Below are positions 7,078-12,115 of a stretch of DNA of 12,115 bases, piece after piece. The notes below the pieces were generated by a model that did not search any database, was not told where the DNA came from, and saw nothing but the letters and a program-made list of their open reading frames with translations. The stretch lies in NCBI GenBank assembly GCA_036271015.1, contig DATBBL010000411.1, forward strand, positions 1 to 12,115, in the 5' to 3' direction. Each line of letters begins with the position of its first letter. The stretch's first letter is position 1. Source of the stretch: DASUAS01 sp036271015 (lineage in GTDB: Bacteria; Actinomycetota; Acidimicrobiia; IMCC26256; DASPTH01). A program made the position numbers and the translations under genes.

Positions 7078-7600
7078 GGGCGACGACGGTCACCGGGCAC
7101 GGTTCCCCGCGCGCGGCCCCGCAGACCTCGGTGGCACAGAGGCGACAGAGCGCGGGCCCGGGGCTGGGTCCGCGCACGAGACCGATCAGGAGCTTGTCGA
7201 GCAGTGGGGCGAGCTGCGCCCGTTCGGCGGGCGTCAACGTGGCGAGGGTGTCGGTGAGGACCGCGGCACGGTCGTCGGTCACCGTCCGGGCCCGGCGCCG
7301 ACCTGCGGGGGTCAGCTCGACGACCGTCACCCGGCCATCGTCGGCCGGGCCCCGGGTGACGAGCCCTTCGGCCTCCATCGCGTCGACCAGGCGCACCACT
7401 CCCGACGATGTCAGGCCGAGCACGCGCCGGAGCGCGTCGATGTGGGGCGGATCCACGAAGAAGCGTTCGATCACCGACGCCGCGGTCGCCGCCGACGGCG
7501 AGCGCTCGCCGTCAGCGGTGACCACCCGCTGCACCCGGTCGGTGATCCGCAGCGCGAGGGCCCCGAGCCGGTTGGCGGTGGCGTCGAAGGCGTCGGTCAC
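7067..7600 (-). CDS. MarR family transcriptional regulator with C-terminal Cys4 motif
   Basis: A 177-residue winged-helix regulator. The recognition helix region is LRRVLGLTSSGVVRLVDAME (about 57-76), followed by the wing EAEGLVTRGPADDGRVTVVEL and LTPAGRR, which is typical of MarR. A dimerisation helix region follows (about 104-143). The C-terminus carries four cysteines, Cys152, Cys155, Cys160 and Cys168, in a C-x2-C-x4-C-x7-C pattern (ALCRLCATEVCG, then EPCPV). This suggests a metal site or thiol switch that would alter DNA binding. I chose the GTG at 7600 because it overlaps the stop of the upstream DUF3224 gene by four bases. The longer frame back to 7714 would run inside that gene. It probably represses its own operon through the palindrome at 8011-8033. 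Confidence 0.92.
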   Translation of the reverse strand: MTDAFDATANRLGALALRITDRVQRVVTADGERSPSAATAASVIERFFVDPPHIDALRRVLGLTSSGVVRLVDAMEAEGLVTRGPADDGRVTVVELTPAGRRRARTVTDDRAAVLTDTLATLTPAERAQLAPLLDKLLIGLVRGPSPGPALCRLCATEVCGAARGEPCPVTVVALGL

Positions 7601-7995
7601 CGCAGGTCGTAGTCGAGTCGGTACACCGGCGTCCCGTCCGAGGTCGCCTCGCTGATCCCGGCGCCGCGCATGCCCGCGAGCGCCCCGGTGCCCGAGCCGT
7701 CGACGACCTCCCACTCGCTGCGGGCCACCGTCCCGTCGTAGCCGCCGGTCATCCGGAGCACCACGCTCCCCTCGGCGTCACCGACGCGGCCGTCGATGCG
7801 CTGGAAGCCGAGGTAGTCGGCGGTCCCGTCGGATCGGTAGACGGCGAGCCAGTCGGCCGCGCCCTCGCCCTCGATGTCGCCGTGGAGGGCCTGGGTGACC
7901 TTCGTGGTCGTGAGCTTCCGGTCGTCGTCGATCTCGTGGAACGGCTGCTCGTCCCAGCTGGTGATCTCCAGGGTTCCCTCCGCATGGGTGGCCAT
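7597..7995 (-). CDS. DUF3224 domain-containing protein
   Basis: A 132-residue protein covering a complete DUF3224 domain (a small beta-barrel family without a proven function, structurally thought of as allene-oxide-cyclase-like). Visible family features are the start EGTLEITSWDEQPFHEID, then LHGDIEGEGAADWLAVY, GFQRIDGRVG and a late GMRGAG turn. No signal peptide or membrane segment is seen, so it is probably cytosolic. The ATG at 7995 has a strong Shine-Dalgarno (GAGAGGAG, RC of 8001-8008) 5 nt upstream. Its stop overlaps the MarR GTG, so the two are coupled. DUF3224 may act in the stress or ligand response controlled by that regulator, but this is inference from linkage only. Confidence 0.9.
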   Translation of the reverse strand: MATHAEGTLEITSWDEQPFHEIDDDRKLTTTKVTQALHGDIEGEGAADWLAVYRSDGTADYLGFQRIDGRVGDAEGSVVLRMTGGYDGTVARSEWEVVDGSGTGALAGMRGAGISEATSDGTPVYRLDYDLR

Positions 7996-8000
7996 GGTGG

Positions 8001-8008
8001 CTCCTCTC
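8001..8008 (-). promoter_or_regulatory. Shine-Dalgarno of the DUF3224-MarR operon
   Basis: The reverse complement reads GAGAGGAG and lies 5 nt before the ATG at 7995. It supports that start and shows this operon has a normal leader rather than a leaderless start. Confidence 0.7.
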
Positions 8009-8010
8009 GG

Positions 8011-8033
8011 TAGGTGTGTGAGTCACTCACCTA
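8011..8033. promoter_or_regulatory. 23-bp palindrome, probable MarR operator
   Basis: Left arm TAGGTGTGTGA, central G, right arm TCACTCACCTA. Ten of the eleven base pairs match; the only mismatch is at 8017 and 8027. It lies 2 bp upstream of the Shine-Dalgarno of the DUF3224-MarR operon and overlaps a possible -10 (TAGATA, RC of 8032-8037). A possible -35 TTGCGA (RC of 8053-8058) lies further up, with a spacing that is not ideal. Length, symmetry and position suit a dimeric MarR repressor controlling its own operon. That MarR proteins bind such sites is general family knowledge; binding here is inferred. Confidence 0.75.
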
Positions 8034-8045
8034 TCTACCCGGATG

Positions 8046-8061
8046 GGGGTGTCGCAACCCC
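8046..8061 (-). terminator. Weak stem-loop after the DUF1697 gene
   Basis: GGGGT (8046-8050) pairs with ACCCC (8057-8061) around a 6-nt loop, downstream of the DUF1697 stop on the minus strand and upstream of the DUF3224 promoter. There is no T run, so it is only a possible factor-assisted terminator, or chance in a G- and C-tract. Confidence 0.2.
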
Positions 8062-8085
8062 TCCACCCCCCGCCGGCACCCGCGG

Positions 8086-8622
8086 TCAGGAGGTGGCGAG
8101 CTGGTGCAGCGCGCGGACAGTGTTGATGTTGCGTGCGGTCAGCCGCCGGTACAGGTCGGTGCCGACGATCTTCGTCATGGGGCTCCGGGCCGCGTCGGCC
8201 CGGTCGACGCGCCGGATCACCGCACCCTTCACGTAGCGCACGTCCTCGATGGCCGGATCGTGGGGCAGCCGGTCGACGATGGAGGGACGGTCGATCTCCG
8301 GCCAGAGGAAGTACACGTCGCACTTCATCGAGCTCCCGTTCACCCACGACGAGGGCACCGCGTCGAGGAGTGTCGCCAACTCCTTGCCGGTCCGCAGCGT
8401 GACCGCGACCGGGAACCCGACGTCTTCGGCGATGGCCCCTTCGATGCGAGCTCCCAGCACGTCGCGGCCGGCTCGCCCGGTACTGAACACCACGTTCCCC
8501 GAATTGATGTAGGTGACGACGTCCTCGAAACCCCGGCGTTCGAAGGTCGTGCGCAGCTCCTTCATGTCGACCTTGGCCTTGCCGCCCACGTTGATCCCGC
8601 GCAGGAGCGCGACGTATCTCAT
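8086..8622 (-). CDS. DUF1697 domain-containing protein
   Basis: A 178-residue protein matching the DUF1697 family over its whole usual length of about 180. The hallmark start is MRYVALLRGINVGGKAKVDM, followed by LRTTFERRGFEDVVTYINSG and NVVFST. Later come the segment CDVYFLW and the ending SPMTKIVGTDLYRRLTARN. No catalytic role is established for the family, and no signal or membrane segment is seen. The ATG at 8622 has a weak GGGAG a few bases upstream. The gene lies 46 bp after the two-domain VOC gene on the same strand, with no clear promoter between them, so cotranscription is likely. A function cannot be stated. Confidence 0.93.
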   Translation of the reverse strand: MRYVALLRGINVGGKAKVDMKELRTTFERRGFEDVVTYINSGNVVFSTGRAGRDVLGARIEGAIAEDVGFPVAVTLRTGKELATLLDAVPSSWVNGSSMKCDVYFLWPEIDRPSIVDRLPHDPAIEDVRYVKGAVIRRVDRADAARSPMTKIVGTDLYRRLTARNINTVRALHQLATS

Positions 8623-8668
8623 CGCTCCCGCTCGGACCGCTTCGGGGTGGCCGGGCGCGCCGTTCGTC

Positions 8669-9529
8669 TCAAGCTTCGAGGTCGCGGTTCTCGGGGACGA
8701 ACTGGCTGGCGACGAAGGTCGCGCCCTGCGGGTCCTTGATGACCGCGGTCCTGGTCCACGGGGCGTCGACGGGTCCGGCGACGACTTCGCCGCCGAGCTC
8801 GCGTGCCTTCGTCGCGGTCGCGTCCGCGTCGTCGACGCCAAAGGTGACGCTCCAGTGCGCCGGCGTTTCGGAGTCGTCGGGTGCGATCGGATCCAGCGCG
8901 GCGACGACGTCGATGAAGCCGTCGGGGGCGTCCATCTGCGCCATCTGGTCGCGCAGGCCAGGAGTGTTCTCCTCGAGGTGATCTCCATAGCCGGGAAGCG
9001 TCCACATGACACCGGCCGGCAATGCCAGCGTCTGCCAACCGAACACCGCGCCGTAGAACGCCTGTGCCGCTTCGGGATCGCGCGTCGCGAGCCCATTGAA
9101 GTTCAACGAACCGTGTTCGTTGACGACCTTCGCGCCGCGGTGGTTCTTGGCCTGCCAGACGCAGAACACCGCCCCCTCGGGGTCGGCGACGACCGCCATC
9201 CGCCCGGCGTCGAGCACGTCGAAGGGCTCCGAGATCACCGCGCCGCCGGCGGCGCGGGCGCGGGCCGCCGCCTCGTCGGCACTGTCGACCCAGATGTAGG
9301 TGTTCCACATCGCCGCCGGTGGCGCGCCCTCGGGAACGGACGCGACCGCCGCCACGTCGCCACCCCGAATCCGGCCGATCAGATACACGCCCGGCGATCC
9401 TTCGGGCATCACGTCTTCGAATTCCCATCCGAAGAGGCCGCGATAGAAACGCGCCGCGGCTTCGGGGTCGGGCTGGTTGGTGTCGATCCAGCAGGGGACG
9501 CCAGCGATGTATCCGTCTCGTTCGGGCAC
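8669..9529 (-). CDS. Two-domain VOC family protein (CFP32-like)
   Basis: A 286-residue protein with two VOC domains. The first starts DGYIAGVPCWIDTNQPDPEA and runs through FYRGLFGWEFEDVMPEGSPG to DPEGAVFCVWQAK (about 8-128). The second spans about 140-278: SLNFNGLATRDPEAAQAFYG, AVFGWQTL, then HWSVTFGVDDADATATKAR and DPQGATFVASQF. The pattern matches the actinobacterial CFP32-like group (mycobacterial Rv0577 type), whose members bind small molecules and may be glyoxalase-like. I chose the GTG at 9529 because GGAGGAGGA (RC of 9535-9543) lies 5 nt upstream; the open frame further up has noncoding character. Enzymatic activity is unknown. It is divergent from the phosphoesterase gene. Confidence 0.92.
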   Translation of the reverse strand: MPERDGYIAGVPCWIDTNQPDPEAAARFYRGLFGWEFEDVMPEGSPGVYLIGRIRGGDVAAVASVPEGAPPAAMWNTYIWVDSADEAAARARAAGGAVISEPFDVLDAGRMAVVADPEGAVFCVWQAKNHRGAKVVNEHGSLNFNGLATRDPEAAQAFYGAVFGWQTLALPAGVMWTLPGYGDHLEENTPGLRDQMAQMDAPDGFIDVVAALDPIAPDDSETPAHWSVTFGVDDADATATKARELGGEVVAGPVDAPWTRTAVIKDPQGATFVASQFVPENRDLEA

Positions 9530-9534
9530 GACGG

Positions 9535-9543
9535 TCCTCCTCC
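9535..9543 (-). promoter_or_regulatory. Shine-Dalgarno fixing the GTG start of the two-domain VOC gene
   Basis: The reverse complement GGAGGAGGA is 5 nt from the GTG at 9529. It is one of the strongest ribosome binding sites in the window and excludes the longer frame that reads back to 9913. Confidence 0.7.
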
Positions 9544-9785
9544 ACACTCGGTTGGTCGCACCGACCCTACGAGAGGAAGCGGACAACCGCTGGCCGCAAT
9601 TCCAGCAGATTCCTCGTCGCCCGAGAAGCGTCTCGTGGTCACCGTTCTCGCGGAGTCTCGGCACGTTGCGCCCGTTTCGCGTCGCGCCCCGACGATCGGT
9701 CACCAGCCGAGAACGCACGCGCCCACCCGGTTTCGTACGTGTATCTCGGCCGAAGTCCCGCGACTCTCCTCGTTGGATGTGCAGG

Positions 9786-9800
9786 CGATCGCCGCGATCG
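9786..9800. promoter_or_regulatory. Perfect 15-bp inverted repeat before the phosphoesterase gene
   Basis: CGATCGC, central C, GCGATCG: seven perfect pairs around one base. It lies 21 nt upstream of the ATG at 9822, in the leader or promoter. It could be an operator or an RNA hairpin close to the ribosome site. CGATCG words are common in GC-rich genomes, so chance remains possible. Confidence 0.35.
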
Positions 9801-9821
9801 TGTGCGCCAAGGCAGGTACTC

Positions 9822-10532
9822 ATGAGCGTGGGCTTCCTCTCGGACGCGCATGGCAACGTGGAGGCCTTCGAGCTGGGCCACCGCGTGCTCCGGCGATTCG
9901 GCGCGGACACCATCTACTTCCTCGGCGACGCGGTCGGGTACCTCCCGGGTCCGTCCGTGGTCGAGGCCGTTCTCGGCGAGGGAATCCCGTCGATCCGCGG
10001 CAATCACGAGGCGATGTTGCTCGCCGCCGGGTCGACGATTCCGCACGACGACGTCTACCAGCTCCGGTCGACGGCCGCGGCGATGGCACCCGCTCTCCTC
10101 GAGTCAGTGGCTCGCTGGCCCGTATCTCGCGAGCTGTGGCTCGGGAGCACCCGGGCAGTGCTGGTCCACGGGAGTCCCGACGATCCGACGTTCGGCTATG
10201 TGTATCCCGACAGCGATCTCGATCGTGTCGCGGCGCGGCCCGAACTCAGCGATGCGACGGTCTTCATGGGGAACACTCATCGGCCCTTCGTGCGCCGCTG
10301 CGGATCCACCACGTTCGTCAACGTCGGAAGCTGTGGCTTACCACGCGATGTCGGCACCCTCGGCGCCTGCTGCGTGTTCGACGAACAGACGGGGACAGCC
10401 CGCATCCTGCGGTACGACATCCGCGACGCCGTTGCTCGCGCCCGTCGTCGGTGCGGTCCGTTCCACGAGATGGTCGACGAAGTGCTCGCCCGGAGAGCGC
10501 CGAGCCATGTCGGGGACGTCGTCGATGTCTGA
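9822..10532 (+). CDS. Calcineurin-like metallophosphoesterase (YfcE/MJ0936-like)
   Basis: A 236-residue cytosolic metallophosphoesterase with the full set of motifs: SDAHGN (Asp8, His10), FLGDAVGY (Asp36), RGNHE (Asn61, His62), VLVHGSP (His116), and GNTHRP (His153), followed by FVNVGSCG. These residues bind the two metal ions used to hydrolyse phosphomonoesters or phosphodiesters. Family members often cut cyclic nucleotides or small phosphodiesters, but the substrate here is unknown. The C-terminal 35 residues (from about 200) are rich in Arg and outside the fold. The ATG at 9822 is preceded by GGCAGG. The stop lies 8 bp inside the following ATP-grasp gene. Codon use is slightly less G/C-biased than in genes to the left. 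Confidence 0.93.
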   Translation: MSVGFLSDAHGNVEAFELGHRVLRRFGADTIYFLGDAVGYLPGPSVVEAVLGEGIPSIRGNHEAMLLAAGSTIPHDDVYQLRSTAAAMAPALLESVARWPVSRELWLGSTRAVLVHGSPDDPTFGYVYPDSDLDRVAARPELSDATVFMGNTHRPFVRRCGSTTFVNVGSCGLPRDVGTLGACCVFDEQTGTARILRYDIRDAVARARRRCGPFHEMVDEVLARRAPSHVGDVVDV

Positions 10533-11637
10533 GCCTGCAGTCCCGGGATCACCTCGGGCCACCGCGATGATCACGGCGATCGGCGGCGTGAGCGTGGGCG
10601 AACAGATCCTCAAGGCGTTGAGGATCGCCGGCGGCTACCGAATCGTCGGAGTCGACATGGCGGAGCAGTGTGTGAACTTCGAACACGTCGACGAGGCGTT
10701 CGTCGTACCGTGCGCGGCCGACCCGGCCTACCTCGAGGCCCTGCTGACGATCGCCGCGGCGTGTGGCGTGCAGGTGCTCTTTCCCGGGAGTGAGGCGGAG
10801 CTCAAGTTCCTGAGCGACCACCGAGCCGAGGTGGCCGAGGCCGGGATCTTGCTGCCGATCGCACCGCGAGAGGTGATCGAGATCGGGATGGACAAGCTGC
10901 GGACCGCGGCCTTCCTGGACGATCACCGGTTCGCGCATCCGCGCTTCGCCCGGATCTCACGGGACGTGATCGACGAAGTCGACTGGTACCCGGTCGTGGT
11001 GAAGCCGGCGGTCGGCGGCGGCGGATCGATGGACTGCTACATCGCGCAGACGCCACGCGAGCTCGAGTGCCTGGCCGAGCTCATGACCGACGGCGCCACC
11101 GGGATGATGGTGCAGGAGTATGTCGGCCGGCCTGACGCCGAGTTCACCGTCGGGGTCCTCCACGACCTCGACGGGCAGTTCGTCAACTCCATCGCCATCC
11201 GCCGAGAGCTCCACAGCGTGTTGAACGTCCGGCTGCGCGTCCCCAACCGGACGTCGCGCAGCGACCTCGGGCCGACGCTGGTGTTGAGCTCCGGGTTCAG
11301 CCAGGGTTCGGTCGGCGGGTTCGAAGAGGTGCGGACCCAATGCGAAGCCGTCGCGGCCGCCCTCGGTGTGCGCGGACCGGTGAACATCCAGTGCCGCCTC
11401 GTCGACGGAGTCGTGCAGATCTTCGAGATCAACCCCCGCTACTCGGGGACGACCTCACTGCGCGCCATGGTCGGCTACAACGAGCCCGACGCCATGGTCC
11501 GGCGGCACCTTCTCGGTGAGGTGCTCACGATGCGGGCGCCGTACCGCACGAGCCGCATCCACCGCTCGCTCATGGAGACCATCGTGCCCAGTTCTCCCGC
11601 ACGTCCGTGGACGGTGACCCGAGCAGTGGCGAGCTAG
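10525..11637 (+). CDS. ATP-grasp ligase (CarB/PylC-type)
   Basis: A 370-residue ATP-grasp enzyme. A pre-ATP-grasp domain begins ITAIGGVSVGEQILKALRIA (from about 16) and includes VLFPGSEAELKF. The ATP-grasp domain follows: Lys124 in MDKLRTAAFL, Lys160 in VVVKPAVGGGGSM (flexible loop), Glu198 in VQEYVGRPDAEFTV, Asn287 and Gln289 in GPVNIQCRL, and EINPRYSGTTSLRA with Glu301, Asn303 and Arg305 for magnesium and phosphate. The set is complete, so the enzyme should activate a carboxylate as an acyl phosphate and join it to an amine or similar acceptor. Partners are unknown; relatives include carbamoyl phosphate synthase, PylC and sugar- or peptide-modifying ligases. The ATG at 10525 overlaps the phosphoesterase end; ATGs at 10507 and 10567 are alternatives. 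Confidence 0.93.
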   Translation: MSEPAVPGSPRATAMITAIGGVSVGEQILKALRIAGGYRIVGVDMAEQCVNFEHVDEAFVVPCAADPAYLEALLTIAAACGVQVLFPGSEAELKFLSDHRAEVAEAGILLPIAPREVIEIGMDKLRTAAFLDDHRFAHPRFARISRDVIDEVDWYPVVVKPAVGGGGSMDCYIAQTPRELECLAELMTDGATGMMVQEYVGRPDAEFTVGVLHDLDGQFVNSIAIRRELHSVLNVRLRVPNRTSRSDLGPTLVLSSGFSQGSVGGFEEVRTQCEAVAAALGVRGPVNIQCRLVDGVVQIFEINPRYSGTTSLRAMVGYNEPDAMVRRHLLGEVLTMRAPYRTSRIHRSLMETIVPSSPARPWTVTRAVAS

Positions 11638-11677
11638 CGGTTGCGTGGCCCACTCCCCTGACCTGCCGCTCACCGGG

Positions 11678-11751
11678 TGGAGACGATGGGACTCGAACCC
11701 ACGACCCCCTGCTTGCAAAGCAGGTGCTCTAGCCAGCTGAGCTACGTCCCC
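11678..11751 (-). tRNA. tRNA-Ala(TGC)
   Basis: The 74-nt minus-strand sequence folds as a full cloverleaf. The acceptor stem GGGGACG pairs with CGTCTCC (one G-U). The D arm is GCTC with GAGC, the anticodon stem CCTGC with GCAGG, and the loop TTTGCAA contains anticodon TGC (11715-11717), which reads alanine GCA codons. The T arm is GTGGG-TTCGAGT-CCCAT with one G-U. The discriminator is A at 11678 and is followed by CCC, so CCA is not encoded and must be added after transcription. The gene converges on the ATP-grasp gene, 40 bp from its stop. Confidence 0.97.
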
Positions 11752-11978
11752 GAGATCGTGCGTCTGACCTGCGAAAGATCCGCAGAACCCGGCCGACCAT
11801 GATGGCACGCCGCACGAGGAACAGATCCTTCGCGCCCCGTGGACGTCCAGCAACGTCAGCCGGCACCAAGCGTAGTTCCGGTTTCGACCTGTTGACGCTC
11901 GGAACATCGTCCGAGCATCCCGGTTCGGATCGGTTGGCGATGGAAGCGAACGCGCGACCTGTGGTAGGAGGGGCAACG
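11752..11978. other. Noncoding stretch upstream of the tRNA and of a partial ORF
   Basis: No credible gene lies here. It should contain the tRNA promoter on the minus strand, for which I found no clear -35/-10 pair, and the promoter of the partial ORF on the plus strand. It holds CTGCG/CGCAG (11769-11785, 7-nt loop) and a stronger 7-bp inverted repeat at 11897-11916. Composition is more mixed than in the coding parts. Confidence 0.5.
11892..11916 (+). promoter_or_regulatory. TTGACG with adjacent 7-6-7 inverted repeat
   Basis: TTGACG (11892-11897) resembles a -35 box. Sharing its last base, GCTCGGA (11897-11903) and TCCGAGC (11910-11916) form a perfect 7-bp inverted repeat with a 6-nt spacer, in the place where the -35/-10 spacer would be. 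The -10 region 17-18 nt on (GCATCC or CATCCC) is poor. It may be an operator of the downstream ORF, or simply a hairpin. Confidence 0.35.
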
Positions 11979-12115
11979 ATGGGGATCGCTGGTGGTCCCG
12001 ACGTCAGGACTGGTCAAGTCGTTGTGTCGGTGCGCTTGTGCCAAGGCCAGCGACCAGTGATCTCGACTTCCAGAGAGAAGCTCAGGAATGTGCGGATGAG
12101 CACGATCGCGCCGAG
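11979..12115 (+). CDS. Possible hypothetical protein, 3' end cut by window edge
   Basis: An ATG at 11979 follows a strong Shine-Dalgarno, AGGAGGGG (11966-11973), with a 5-nt spacer. The frame then stays open for 45 codons to the window edge, starting MGIAGGPDVRTGQVVVSVRL and continuing with a basic stretch (SREKLRNVRM). I do not recognise a family. Codon use is mixed (for example GCT, GGT, GTT, AGA), unlike the strongly G/C-ending genes elsewhere, so it is either a chance ORF or a gene of different origin. The ribosome site is the main support. Confidence 0.4.
   Translation, partial: MGIAGGPDVRTGQVVVSVRLCQGQRPVISTSREKLRNVRMSTIAP

Larger units (their letters stand above)
9530..9821. other. 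292-bp divergent intergenic region with several short inverted repeats
   Basis: I see no gene here. It separates the minus-strand VOC gene from the plus-strand phosphoesterase and should hold both promoters. It contains GGTCG-CAC-CGACC (9554-9566), which overlaps a possible minus-strand -10 TAGGGT (RC of 9564-9569), AGCGG-ACAA-CCGCT (9578-9591), and CGATCGC-C-GCGATCG (9786-9800). The last lies 21 nt before the phosphoesterase ATG. Base composition is less G/C-rich than in the genes. No convincing -35/-10 pair was found for the plus strand. Confidence 0.55.

Noticed and set aside
9739..9825. A 28-residue ORF from a GTG, ending in an ATGA overlap with the phosphoesterase start; possible leader peptide
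   Set aside because: No ribosome site, mixed codon ends and an Arg-rich low-information sequence. The overlap may be chance because the frame is open for 168 codons through noncoding and antisense DNA.
8513..10570. Very long plus-strand ORF of 685 codons
   Set aside because: It runs antisense to the DUF1697 and two-domain VOC genes and out of frame through the phosphoesterase. Long spurious frames are expected in GC-rich coding DNA, and the product has no family-like pattern.
11678..11751. tRNA-Ala as an integration site for the phosphoesterase/ATP-grasp segment
   Set aside because: I looked for a second copy of the tRNA 3' end to the left of the gene and saw none. No integrase is present in the window.
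11455..11976. Minus-strand ORF of 173 codons containing VAQLARAPALQAGGRGFES
   Set aside because: This phrase is the translation of a tRNA gene, a well-known false protein. The ORF reads through tRNA-Ala and then antisense to the ATP-grasp gene.
1..12115. CRISPR arrays, insertion sequences, toxin-antitoxin pairs or defence genes
   Set aside because: No regular spaced repeats, no transposase or integrase motifs, and no small paired ORFs with such features were found.

Overview
The window is very GC-rich. Its genes are tightly packed, use G/C-ending codons, often start with GTG and overlap by GTGA or ATGA. Together with families such as LtrA, DUF3224, a two-domain CFP32-like VOC protein, MarR and PaaI-type thioesterases, this suggests a high-GC actinobacterium, perhaps of the Acidimicrobiia type. 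The lineage is an inference from style and gene families, not a database match.

Layout from left to right. (1) A thiolase on the minus strand runs off the left edge (1-1137). (2) Divergent from it, a PaaI-like hotdog thioesterase and a PAP2/AUR1-like membrane phosphatase form a coupled pair (1201-2417). (3) Converging on them are an LtrA membrane protein and a small GtrA-like membrane protein (minus, 4102 down to 2407). The GtrA gene has an unresolved 5' end. (4) Divergent from LtrA is a four-gene operon of two VOC proteins, a Gfo/Idh/MocA oxidoreductase and a quinone-oxidoreductase-like MDR (4152-7041). All its junctions overlap or abut, so it reads as one small-molecule metabolic unit with unknown substrate. 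(5) On the minus strand, a DUF3224 gene is coupled to a MarR regulator with a C-terminal four-cysteine motif (7995 down to 7067). A 23-bp near-perfect palindrome lies in their leader and is probably the autoregulatory operator. (6) Also minus is a DUF1697 gene behind a two-domain VOC protein (9529 down to 8086). (7) After a 292-bp divergent intergenic region, a calcineurin-like phosphoesterase and a CarB/PylC-type ATP-grasp ligase overlap as a two-gene operon (9822-11637). (8) A tRNA-Ala(TGC) gene faces that operon on the minus strand. It is followed by a stretch with an inverted repeat and a well-placed Shine-Dalgarno ahead of an ORF that leaves the right edge.

No CRISPR array, transposase, phage gene or rRNA was seen. 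The most unusual units are the phosphoesterase/ATP-grasp pair, the Cys4 MarR with its palindrome, the VOC-VOC-Gfo/Idh-MDR operon and the GtrA gene without a canonical start. Several genes also seem to be transcribed leaderless from TANNNT -10 boxes 6-7 nt before a GTG start.
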